The translations under genes were made by a program, and so were the position numbers. From Geothrix terrae (lineage in GTDB: Bacteria; Acidobacteriota; Holophagae; Holophagales; Holophagaceae), in the NCBI RefSeq assembly GCF_022808775.1, contig NZ_JAKZLA010000009.1, positions 103,805-167,804 of the forward strand: a DNA stretch of 64,000 bases, read 5' to 3'. Shown here in pieces: positions 9,559 to 17,440 of the stretch (position 1 is its first letter; every line of letters begins with the position of its first letter). The notes under the pieces are model-generated. The model was not told where the DNA came from. It did not search any database and saw only the letters and a list, made by a program, of their open reading frames with translations.

Positions 9559-9843
9559 TCAGTCCTTGGAAAGGGATTCGACTTCCTCAATGACGGCTTC
9601 GATGAATGGAGTTGGACCTTGCAGCAAACACCCGGCTCGGCGCATGGCCGCGAGCATGGCTTTGCCACGGGCATCCACAAAAGAAACCTCCGATAAGTCC
9701 ACGACTACTTCCCAGTGACCGGGAATTCGGGGGGAGGCATCCATCCACACCCTGAAGAGTTCGTCCACCCATGGATGGATGACCTTCCCTTCTAGGCGCA
9801 GCCGCACAGTTTCTTGTTCAGATTCAACATGGATTCTCAGCAC
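9559..9843 (-). CDS. STAS-domain protein, first gene of the efflux operon
   Basis: 94 residues from the GTG at 9843, chosen because GGAGG stands six bases before it (an ATG at 9897 in the same frame has no such site). The sequence follows the anti-sigma-factor-antagonist/STAS pattern: VRLRLEGKV, then WEVVVDLSEVSFVDARGKAMLAAMRRAG, where the usual D-S phosphorylation site of SpoIIAA reads VDARG, so the classical serine is missing. It may be a non-phosphorylated STAS regulator. The adaptor gene follows after 25 bases. A STAS protein leading an RND operon is unusual and its role is not evident. Confidence 0.65.
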   Translation of the reverse strand: MLRIHVESEQETVRLRLEGKVIHPWVDELFRVWMDASPRIPGHWEVVVDLSEVSFVDARGKAMLAAMRRAGCLLQGPTPFIEAVIEEVESLSKD

Positions 9844-10289
9844 ACAGAACCTCCATTCACGGAGCCCTATGCGCACACTTGATGCCAGTTTGTTCAAATT
9901 TTTTAACTCTTTTTATATTAATATTTGTATCAACAGATCCTGCCTCTGCTCCGAAGACGACATCGTCGCCACGAGACGACATGGAGTCTCGCGACTTCAT
10001 GTCGTCAGTTGGCTCGGCCAAAGCGAGTCATTGTGTCTCGGCGTGAGAGATGCCGTGTTTCAGCCCAGGAAGGGCGTCGATGCCTCCGGCTCACCCAGGC
10101 AGTGGAGGCACAGCGGGCTGGGTAGAACGAGCCGTATGGGAAGTCCTTCCCCAACCTCCCTAGTGATCATGTTCCCGTACGAGTTCCGAAGGGCCCGAGG
10201 CCCCATAGGCCTCATGCAGCAAGGATCCCTTCACCCTTCGATTCATGAAGAGAATTTGAACCTTCGATCAAGGAAGGAACCACTTCGCG
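9844..10289. pseudogene. Intergenic DNA with a decayed copy of the 3' end of the sigma54 activator gene
   Basis: Positions about 9971-10085 align with 10991-11100, the 3' end of the activator gene plus its palindromic terminator. Read leftwards the remnant still gives LGLKHGISHAETQ and then a stop, against LGLKRTTLNSKMKRLGL in the intact gene. The rest of the stretch holds no supported gene; an AT-rich patch at 9895-9930 probably carries the efflux operon promoter. Confidence 0.5.
9975..10006. repeat. Palindromic element, copy 1
   Basis: GACGACATGGAGTC and GACTTCATGTCGTC around TCGC, differing by one base from the perfect palindrome at 10995-11026. It marks the end of the decayed activator remnant. 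Confidence 0.7.
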
Positions 10290-10901
10290 TCAATCCCGAA
10301 GCATGGAGCGGGATGGGGTGCGATCGGATTCAGTGTGGGGTGGTATGAGGTCCAGCAGCCCCGTCAAAGCGGGTTGATTCCTCACCCCTTGTCTCGGATC
10401 CAGCTTGTAAGGAATCTCGGCGTGCCCCCACCAGAGCTTTCGTGCGCCGTGTCGCTCGAATATCTCCATGACTGGAACCCGGGTGCGTGGGGACGACTCC
10501 TCAGTGAACGTGGTCAGGACAATTTGAAAATCCGCCTCCTGAGGCAGCGCCATCCGGTAACCCTTCTCCATGAGTCGGTCAGACACCAATGGCTTCAACT
10601 CTTCGAAGGGAATGGTCCGCATATTCCAGATGCAAAGCGCTGAATCTGGCTGGCTATCGATGCAGAATGTCTTCAGGGTGGTGAGGCGATCCTCCTCCAG
10701 GGAGGTGCCGGTGAAATTGAGCCTCCTGCATGAGAGCAGTGCCTGGAGTAGAAGCAGAGCACACAGGAACGCCACACCTCGAATCAGCGTTCGCACTGCT
10801 TGACTCGGAGGAGCACTGGCCCGCCTTTCGGCCTGGTGCCCTTTTTCATCGTGGATTCGTGGCACCTCGGGCCTCCAATCATGAAGCCCTTGAGCACACA
10901 C
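10290..10901 (-). CDS. Putative lipoprotein, DUF4136-like
   Basis: The frame holds a leader TLIRGVAFLCALLLLQALLSC with a lipobox-like LLSC, so the mature protein would start at that Cys. The mature part has a TFCID..ALCIWNMRTI segment, then LVSDRLMEKGYR and DFQIVLTTFTEE, which resembles the DUF4136 pattern (conserved small lipoprotein, unknown function). The start is uncertain: a GTG at 10865 with GGAGG six bases upstream gives a 191-residue product; the first ATG is at 10901. The gene lies between the activator and its decayed remnant. Confidence 0.55.
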   Translation of the reverse strand: MCAQGLHDWRPEVPRIHDEKGHQAERRASAPPSQAVRTLIRGVAFLCALLLLQALLSCRRLNFTGTSLEEDRLTTLKTFCIDSQPDSALCIWNMRTIPFEELKPLVSDRLMEKGYRMALPQEADFQIVLTTFTEESSPRTRVPVMEIFERHGARKLWWGHAEIPYKLDPRQGVRNQPALTGLLDLIPPHTESDRTPSRSMLRD

Positions 10902-10994
10902 GATGCCAATCTTCCAATAGCACTCAAATCGCTAAATCAATGCGATTTAGCTCGTACCTGTCGACTCCATTCATGGACCATTCTGCTTTGGCGA

Positions 10995-11026
10995 GACGAC
11001 ATGAAGTCTCGCGACTTCATGTCGTC
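10995..11026. terminator. Perfect palindrome at the end of the activator gene (copy 2)
   Basis: GACGACATGAAGTC / GACTTCATGTCGTC, a 14-bp perfect stem with a TCGC loop. It overlaps the first base of the stop codon of the leftward gene 11025-12698, and works as a likely transcription end or mRNA stabiliser although no U-run follows. A near-identical copy is at 9975-10006. Confidence 0.65.
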
Positions 11027-12698
11027 ATTTGGGCCGATCGAGTCCGAGGCGCTTCATCTTGGAATTCAGGGTTGTGCGTTTCAGGCCAAGGCGCGCAGCT
11101 GCGCCGTGGGGCCCCCCCACCGCACCCCCGCTCGCCTTCAGAGCCTCCAGGATGCCCTGGCGTTCCAGGTCTTCGTAGGTCTGGGCAGCGGCGACTGGCG
11201 AGTGGACCGCCGGCAGGATCATCTCACCCATGGGCACATGCAGGTCCGGACCTGGGCTGAGGATCACCGATCGCTCCACCAGGTTCTGCAATTCCCGGAT
11301 GTTTCCAGGCCAAGGCCATCGAACCAGGAATTCCATGGTTTCGGCAGGAATGCGCACGATGCGCTTGTCCATGGCCCTGGCAAACTTCTGAGTGAAATAT
11401 CGGACCAAGTTGGGAATGTCCTCCTTGCGATCACGCAGCGGCGGGACTCGGACCGGAAACACATTTAGGCGGTAAAACAGGTCCCGGCGGAAGGTCCCAT
11501 TCTCGACCATCTGTGCCAGGTCCTGATGAGTCGCGGCGATCAGCCGCACGTCGACTCGAAGGGTTCGGGTGCTGCCCAGGCGTTCAAATTCTCGCTCCTG
11601 AAGGGCGCGTAGAAGCTTTGGCTGAAGCTCCAGGGGGAGGTCACCAATTTCGTCCAGGAACAGGGAACCCAGGTGGGCCAACTCGAATCGGCCGACCTTT
11701 CTGGCGATGGCTCCTGTGAAGGCCCCTCGTTCATGGCCGAACAGCTCGCTCTCCACCAGACCCATGGGGATGGCCGAGCAATTGAGTTTGATAAAGGTGC
11801 GCTCCTTCCGTTTGCTCCGCTCATGGATGGCTCGCGCCAGCAGTTCCTTGCCAGTTCCGGTTTCTCCCAGCAGGAGGACCGTGGCGTCGGAGGGGGCCAC
11901 AGTTTCAATCTGCTGCAGGACCTTTGCGAAAGATGGGCTAGCACCGACCATCTCTTGGGTTGCGAAGTCCTGGGCCCTTTCCTCTTCCAGATAGAGCTTT
12001 TCCTCCACCAGTTTATCGTGTGAGTGGCGGATGTCCTGGAAGGCCATGGCATTGTCCAGGGCGAGGGCAATCTGGCCCGCCACGAGTTCCAGCAGACGCA
12101 AGGTGGGGCCCTGGAAGGCATTCTCCTTTTGGCTCCCAAGGCTGATCACCCCGAGCGCTTTGCCTCTGGAGTGCAAGGGAATGAGGCAGATGGACTGGAT
12201 GTGCTCCTGCTGTAGCAGTCGGGCAAGCTCAGGCGGTTGAAGAGCGGCGATCCGCGCCGGATCGAGGATATCGATCTGCTTGGTGTCCAGGGCCCTGCTA
12301 GCCAACTCCAGGGATTCAGGGACCTGATCGCCAATTCTGAACTGCCCCCGAGAGCGAGTGAAGTCCAAGAGCCGAAGACGCTCCATGGTACCTTTCGACT
12401 CCAGTGTGCTCAGGGTCATGAAATCGTGGTGCGTGCGCTCCCATAAGGCCGACGAGATGGCCACGAAAAGCTGCTCTGGGTCCAGGTTGTTCAGAAGAAG
12501 CTTGTTGATGTGCAGCACGAGTCGCAGCTCGTCGCGTTCTTGCGCCAGCTGATCCAATCGACGACGGAGCCCCTGGAGCACCATCAGTTTGCGAGATACA
12601 CCTTGCCACCTGCGGTGACCCGCGAATTTCTCTCCCGCCGCGTTCTGATTCGGACTCCGGCCATGGTGGGAGGGGGGTGTCACGTGGTCGTCTTGCAT
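11025..12698 (-). CDS. Sigma54-dependent transcription activator with GAF domain (FhlA/NifA type)
   Basis: 557 residues. Residues about 55-220 form a GAF sensor domain (LFVAISSALWERTHHDFMTL ... LIPLHSRGKALGVISLGS). A coiled linker leads to the AAA+ domain: Walker A GETGTGKE from Gly278, the sigma54-contacting GAFTGA loop at 325-330, Walker B LFLDEIGD, and the sensor region FRRDLFYRLNVFPV. The C-terminal Fis-type helix-turn-helix is AAARLGLKRTTLNSKMKRLGL. It would bind enhancer DNA and open RNA polymerase-sigma54 promoters on a small-molecule or redox cue. The likely target is not obvious; the divergent porin gene at 13031 is the nearest candidate. Confidence 0.9.
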   Translation of the reverse strand: MQDDHVTPPSHHGRSPNQNAAGEKFAGHRRWQGVSRKLMVLQGLRRRLDQLAQERDELRLVLHINKLLLNNLDPEQLFVAISSALWERTHHDFMTLSTLESKGTMERLRLLDFTRSRGQFRIGDQVPESLELASRALDTKQIDILDPARIAALQPPELARLLQQEHIQSICLIPLHSRGKALGVISLGSQKENAFQGPTLRLLELVAGQIALALDNAMAFQDIRHSHDKLVEEKLYLEEERAQDFATQEMVGASPSFAKVLQQIETVAPSDATVLLLGETGTGKELLARAIHERSKRKERTFIKLNCSAIPMGLVESELFGHERGAFTGAIARKVGRFELAHLGSLFLDEIGDLPLELQPKLLRALQEREFERLGSTRTLRVDVRLIAATHQDLAQMVENGTFRRDLFYRLNVFPVRVPPLRDRKEDIPNLVRYFTQKFARAMDKRIVRIPAETMEFLVRWPWPGNIRELQNLVERSVILSPGPDLHVPMGEMILPAVHSPVAAAQTYEDLERQGILEALKASGGAVGGPHGAAARLGLKRTTLNSKMKRLGLDRPK

Positions 12699-13030
12699 GG
12701 GACATCCTTCTTCGGGGTTACATCATCGGGGCAGGATGGAGATCTGCAAACCACTTTTCCCGAAACCCTTCGGTTCGAAATCCAAGAGGTTGGCCCGCCA
12801 GGCGAAGGTGGGCTGGTATCGAGGTAGTCACCCTTCCCCTCCAAACGAATCAAGTGTCGGCGTCCGCGCGTTAAGGCGGTGTTGGGATGCGGGCGTTCGG
12901 CATTAAGAACTCATGAAGAGTCATGTTCCTAATGCCATCTTTACGAGATCTAGCTCCATTTTAGCGCTGCTTTAACGCTGGCCATGGGCACCTTGTTCGG
13001 CTGGCGTTTGGCGCCTGTGTTGGAGCCGTG
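12699..13030. promoter_or_regulatory. Divergent intergenic region with an inverted repeat
   Basis: Between the activator (left) and the porin (right). At 12899-12936 GGCATTAAGAACTCATGA is matched in inverse by TCATGTTCCTAATGCC (two-base bulge, one mismatch). This is a candidate activator or operator site about 95 bases before the porin start. I could not find a convincing -24/-12 sigma54 promoter. Confidence 0.4.
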
Positions 13031-14407
13031 ATGAAAACCCCCCTTCTGCCACTCATCCTTGTCGGGCTTCCGAGCATGGCGCAAACCGCCGCAACGCCTC
13101 AGGCGACACCGGTTCCCGCGGCTCCGGCCGCTCAATTGGTCAAGCCCGCCGAGCCATTTGCGTTCGCCGATTTCACATGGCTCAACGGGAACAGTCGCCA
13201 GAAGGACGCCATTCTCGATTCCAAATATTTCACCGGCGAGTTCCGGGCAGACCTGAACCTGGTCTACGACTTCAACCACCCCAAGGACCATACTCTGGGG
13301 GGCTCCAGCGAACTTGGCCGCACCAACGAAGTGCACGTCCAGCAGCTGGGCATCGGTGGGGACTTCCACTGGGAGAACGTGCGAGGACGGCTCATGACCC
13401 AGTTCGGCCTGTACTCCACCATGACGCCACGCAACGATGCCAGCACTGCTAACGGCCAGTGGCAAACGGACAACGCCTATCGCTACGTATCCGAGGCCTA
13501 CGGTGGCTACCACTTCAATGTGATGAACGGTCTCAACCTCGATGCCGGCATATTCATGTCCTACATCGGCCTCTTCAGCTACTACAACTTCGATAACTGG
13601 GCCTATCAGCCCTCGTACGTGTCATCCAACACACCTTGGTTCTTCAACGGCATCCGCGTCCAGTTGTTTCCCAGCGACAAGCTGAAGCTGGAGTTGTGGC
13701 TCACGAACGGCTGGCAGTCCTACAACACCTTCAACAACACCCCGGGCATCGGCGGATCGGTGACCTACCGGCCCAACGGGAACTGGTGCTTCATCTCCAA
13801 TGATTACTTCCTGGGGGCCGACACCCTCGGCAACCAGAAGCGCACGCGGCGCCACACCGACAACAGCATCGAGTGGAAGTACTGGGACAAACCGGAGCAT
13901 CTCCTTTCCAAGATGGCTACGTCCTTCACCTTCGACCTCGGTGACGAACAGGGCGGTGGCGTGAGCCGGAACAGCCACGATCCAAACAACCCCAAACAGT
14001 ATTTCGTCGGGTGGATGCTCTACCAGCGCTTCTGGTTCGACCATGACCGCCAGGCCCTCACCTTGGGCGGCGGCGCCATCACCAACCCCGGTCGCTACCT
14101 GGTGCTGATGCCACCCATCAACGGGGCCACCGCCGCCTCGGGCACCCCGTACTTCACCCAGAACCCCGGGGATACCTACCATGCCTGGGATTGGTCTCTC
14201 ACCTACGACGTCATGCCGAACCAGTGGATCACCTTCCGCGGAGAGTTCAACCGCCGCGGCGCCAACGTGCCCTACTTCTCAGGCCCCGGTGGCGTGACAC
14301 CTCCCGGCGGCAACCAGGGCGCACCGGGTTCGGCCGTGGCCGGATGGACCCCAGACCTTCGCAAGACCGAGAGTCGCCTCACCCTCGCCATGCTTGTGAA
14401 GTTCTAG
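13031..14407 (+). CDS. Outer-membrane porin, BBP2-like
   Basis: 458 residues from the ATG at 13031 (TGGAG five bases upstream; an adjacent GTG at 13028 is too close to it). The signal peptide is MKTPLLPLILVGLPSMAQ, followed by an Ala/Pro-rich linker. The barrel part carries the pattern of putative beta-barrel porin-2 proteins: GGDFHWENVRGRLMTQFGLY, YVSEAYGGYHF, GIFMSYIGLFSYYNFDNWAYQPSY, then TPWFFNGIRVQLFPSDKLKLELWLTNG, and a last strand LTLAMLVKF ending in Phe. It would form a passive channel for small solutes. Possibly controlled by the divergent sigma54 activator. Confidence 0.85.
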   Translation: MKTPLLPLILVGLPSMAQTAATPQATPVPAAPAAQLVKPAEPFAFADFTWLNGNSRQKDAILDSKYFTGEFRADLNLVYDFNHPKDHTLGGSSELGRTNEVHVQQLGIGGDFHWENVRGRLMTQFGLYSTMTPRNDASTANGQWQTDNAYRYVSEAYGGYHFNVMNGLNLDAGIFMSYIGLFSYYNFDNWAYQPSYVSSNTPWFFNGIRVQLFPSDKLKLELWLTNGWQSYNTFNNTPGIGGSVTYRPNGNWCFISNDYFLGADTLGNQKRTRRHTDNSIEWKYWDKPEHLLSKMATSFTFDLGDEQGGGVSRNSHDPNNPKQYFVGWMLYQRFWFDHDRQALTLGGGAITNPGRYLVLMPPINGATAASGTPYFTQNPGDTYHAWDWSLTYDVMPNQWITFRGEFNRRGANVPYFSGPGGVTPPGGNQGAPGSAVAGWTPDLRKTESRLTLAMLVKF

Positions 14408-14676
14408 GAAGCGCGGCAGTGGGTTACCTAACGTCTCACCAGCCATTCCCCCATTCCCAAACGACTTGAACCCGGTCATGGCTCGTGGCCACGATGAAAG
14501 ACTTTCCCGTGACGAAATAAAGTCGTTAAGACGAAATGAAACCCTCAAATCATGGATTGACTCGTGAGTGCTTGGCTTTTGTCTTTTATAAACATTTAAA
14601 TATTTATAGTTACAAATCGAATTCCATTTGGCATCTTACCTGCTCTGATCGCACCGACCCGATTGGGAGGTGAGTT

Positions 14677-15174
14677 GTGCGGGAGATTCATGAGGGAACT
14701 CTGGCAAGGAACAGGGGGCGCGGCCTTCAGCGTACCCCAGGGGGACTCCCAATCCGTGGATTGAGGTTTCTGCCGCTGATCGCCTCGGCCCTGGCCGCCG
14801 CTTCCAGCCTCACCGCTCAGCCTCCTGGTCAAGGCGACCGGGCGGCTGAACGGATGCAGGCGACCAGGAGAGTTCCCAAGCAGCCGCAGGCCAGGGACCA
14901 GGACAGGGAGCGGGCCAACCTCGCCCTTCGCAGCGTCTCGTCTCGGAGTACCGGTCCCACAGTACGTTTCCTTGTGGATGCGGGGCCTGTCTCCAACGTC
15001 ATCACGATGTTCGTGGACCTGAACGGGATGATGGTTCAGGGATCCCTCGTTCCTGTGCAGGCCGCTAAGGCGCCGAGCGAGATTCAAGATCTAAGTAACA
15101 GGGACCGCCTAGAGGACGGTGCCCCCCGATGCGTCCGGCGTGAAGCAGGCATTCGGACCACCTGCAGGTTCTAG
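14677..15174 (+). CDS. Small putative secreted protein
   Basis: 165 residues from a GTG at 14677 preceded at six bases by GGGAGGTGA, a strong ribosome site that argues for real coding. An internal leader-like stretch LRFLPLIASALAAASSLTAQ (residues about 29-48) suggests export, so the true start may lie nearer to it. The rest is charged, then VRFLVDAGPVSNVITMFVDLNGMMVQGSL. I recognise no family. The same DNA is also open on the other strand, but without a start signal. It ends about 75 bases before the next gene. Confidence 0.45.
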   Translation: MREIHEGTLARNRGRGLQRTPGGLPIRGLRFLPLIASALAAASSLTAQPPGQGDRAAERMQATRRVPKQPQARDQDRERANLALRSVSSRSTGPTVRFLVDAGPVSNVITMFVDLNGMMVQGSLVPVQAAKAPSEIQDLSNRDRLEDGAPRCVRREAGIRTTCRF

Positions 15175-15251
15175 GGAAAGCGAAAACACGGTTCCCTGGC
15201 CCTGAGGCAAGGGCAGGGAATGCCATCTGGATTCAAAAAAAAAGGACGCTC

Positions 15252-16034
15252 ATGCGAACAGTTCTGCCGTCGATTCTTGCGATCATGCTCTCCGCCGCCA
15301 GCCTCCTGGCAGCCGATCTCACACTGACCCAGACCGGCGTGGGTCACGGTCATGAATGGGAACAGATCCAGCTTTGGTCGTCCCGATACATGCGTATCAA
15401 CCAACCTGGAAACCAAGTGGATTTTCTGGTCGATTTCACCCAGGGAGTTTCCTACCACATCGATCACGACAAGAAGCTCATCCAGAAGATGAACTGGGAT
15501 GACCTTGAAATTGCAGCGAAGGTTCTTGGAGAGAAGTTGAAGAACCTGCCTCCCTTGATTCAGAAGGCGTTGGGTGCCAACGATGCTCCCGTCTCCGTGG
15601 TAGACCAAGGTTCTGAGATCATCCTCGACCGCGAGTGCCACAAGTGGAAGATCGTCGTGGGCCCGACGACCATCGAGACCAGCAACGATCCGTCGATCAC
15701 TCCTCCGGTTCCCGCGATCCCCTATCAGCGCTTTCTCAGGCTTCATAACGTCATCGGCCAGCCACAGACCAATGCTGCCCCACTCCTCAAAGCCGGTGAA
15801 GAACTGACCAGAGTGCAAGGCCTCGCGCTGAAGTACTGCATCGTACTACCCATTGCCGGGCAGACGACCACCCTCACCACTCATATCGAAGAAGGGCCCA
15901 TCCCTCCCTCAGCCTTCGAACTGCCTTCGGACTACCAGGTGGAAGACTCGGGCAAGAAGGTGCTGGAGAACCTGGGCGTATACGTCAGTCATTCTGTTCC
16001 TGTAAGCCAGGTCCAGCCGTGTTCAGGGATTTGA
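15252..16034 (+). CDS. Periplasmic protein, DUF4412-like, first gene of an MscS/patatin operon
   Basis: 260 residues with signal peptide MRTVLPSILAIMLSAASLLAA. After it the chain has beta-strand segments: SRYMRINQPGNQVDFLVDFTQGVSYHIDHDKKLIQKMNW, which fits the LolA-like/DUF4412 pattern of periplasmic proteins, and a DRECHKWKIVV segment. AAAGGA lies five bases before the ATG. The next gene starts with a GTG sixteen bases inside this gene, so the two are translationally coupled. Ligand unknown. Confidence 0.65.
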   Translation: MRTVLPSILAIMLSAASLLAADLTLTQTGVGHGHEWEQIQLWSSRYMRINQPGNQVDFLVDFTQGVSYHIDHDKKLIQKMNWDDLEIAAKVLGEKLKNLPPLIQKALGANDAPVSVVDQGSEIILDRECHKWKIVVGPTTIETSNDPSITPPVPAIPYQRFLRLHNVIGQPQTNAAPLLKAGEELTRVQGLALKYCIVLPIAGQTTTLTTHIEEGPIPPSAFELPSDYQVEDSGKKVLENLGVYVSHSVPVSQVQPCSGI

Positions 16035-17434
16035 GGACCGTTGTCAGCCCGTGGCGGCGATGGGTGGCCATTGGCCTGCTACTGACGGCAGGCGTTCTGG
16101 CCGTCTCAGCACTGGGCGATGGCCACGGCTACCCTGTGCTGGTGCGGGTGCGTGAGCTTGTGGTCTGGGCTCTGGGCTCCTATCTGGGAATCCGGGTCTT
16201 CACCCACGTGTTGCTGGACCCGCTGTTGAGCCACTGGCGCACCTCCACCCCTGGGTTCGCCCGGGATCTGGTGGTGGTGACCCTGTATTTGGGTACCGCC
16301 GTGTTCCTGCTTCACAAGTCGGTAGGCGTGAACCTGGGCACCCTGATGAGCACCGGTGCCATCGCCGCCGCGGTATTGGGTCTTTCCATGCAGGAGACTT
16401 TGGGCAACCTGTTCGCCGGCGTCTCTATGAGCCTGGCCCCGGCGTTCCGCGTGGACGACTGGGTGGAGGTCACAGGCAACCTGAGGGGCGGCAGCGGTCA
16501 AGAGACCTTCATCGGTCGCGTGGATGCCATGACCTGGCGCACGGTCCAGATCATCACCGAGAACGGCGACACCAGCATCTTTCCGAACCGGATCCTCGCC
16601 CAGGCGGTGGTCACCAACCTCTATGCCCCTTCCGGTCTGCACCGGCGCACCCTGAAGGTGACCGTGGCGCCCCACGACACCATGGTAGCCACTCTGGCGG
16701 CCCTGGAGCAGGCCCTGGGTGGCATCCCCCACCCTCCAGACCACAAGCCCGAGGTCAGATCCCACAGCTTCGACATGGGCGGGGTGGTGTTAGAGATTCG
16801 GTTCTGGGCCCTGGGTTGGCGTCACGGCCGGGCCGCCAACTTCCAGGCGGTGCGCCTAACCCAGACGGTGTTGAACCGCCTGGGGGTGCCTCTGCTGGGA
16901 CCTCACGGGCCCACCCCCACCAGGACCCACCCAGTGTTGCTCCAGGACGGGGTCTTGGAGGACATCCTGGAACGCTTCGGGCTGCCGGGAGAGTTGGCCC
17001 AGGAGCTCAAGGAACGTGTGGTCCTGCGCCGGACGGAACCAGGCGAGGGAGTAATCCGGGAAGGGGATCCGGGCGAATCCCTATTCATGGTCATGGCCGG
17101 CACTCTTCAGGCCATGAAGGTGGTCGAGCGCTTCGAGCCCTACACCGGGCTGTTCTGGGAGGGGATCGGAGAACTCGGTCCCGGGGACTGGTTCGGCGAA
17201 GGGTCCCTGCTCACGGGCGCCCCCCGCCGGGCCACAGTGGTGGCTGCGACGGTCTGCGAGCTGGTGGAGGTGCCCAAGGCCGCCTTCGAACACGTCCTGC
17301 GCAGCGCCCCCCATCTGGTGGAGGGCCTGGTCGAACTGAAGGAATCCAGGTCCGGACACATGGCTGACTTGCCCAAGACGGCCAATCGCCGAGACTTGGC
17401 GCGGGTGGAGATCAAGCGCTGGTTCGGGCTCTAA
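16019..17434 (+). CDS. Mechanosensitive channel (MscS) with C-terminal cyclic-nucleotide-binding domain
   Basis: 471 residues. Four hydrophobic segments in the first 130 residues end in the pore helix TGAIAAAVLGLSMQETLGNLFAG, the Gly/Ala-rich TM3 of MscS. The beta domain follows (RVDDWVEVTG ... RTVQIITENGDTSIFPN). After about residue 320 a cNMP domain is seen: GEGVIREGDPGESLFMVMAG, then a phosphate-binding cassette reading FGEGSLLTGAPRRATVVA. This makes a ligand-modulated osmotic channel (as in MscCG-like or cyanobacterial fusions). GTG start; overlaps the preceding gene by sixteen bases and is followed after six bases by the patatin gene. Confidence 0.9.
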   Translation: MFRDLRTVVSPWRRWVAIGLLLTAGVLAVSALGDGHGYPVLVRVRELVVWALGSYLGIRVFTHVLLDPLLSHWRTSTPGFARDLVVVTLYLGTAVFLLHKSVGVNLGTLMSTGAIAAAVLGLSMQETLGNLFAGVSMSLAPAFRVDDWVEVTGNLRGGSGQETFIGRVDAMTWRTVQIITENGDTSIFPNRILAQAVVTNLYAPSGLHRRTLKVTVAPHDTMVATLAALEQALGGIPHPPDHKPEVRSHSFDMGGVVLEIRFWALGWRHGRAANFQAVRLTQTVLNRLGVPLLGPHGPTPTRTHPVLLQDGVLEDILERFGLPGELAQELKERVVLRRTEPGEGVIREGDPGESLFMVMAGTLQAMKVVERFEPYTGLFWEGIGELGPGDWFGEGSLLTGAPRRATVVAATVCELVEVPKAAFEHVLRSAPHLVEGLVELKESRSGHMADLPKTANRRDLARVEIKRWFGL

Positions 17435-17440
17435 ATCCAT

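Noticed and set aside
14596..15087. 163-codon open frame on the minus strand
   Set aside because: The plus-strand frame has a GGGAGGTGA start and a leader-like segment; the minus one has neither.
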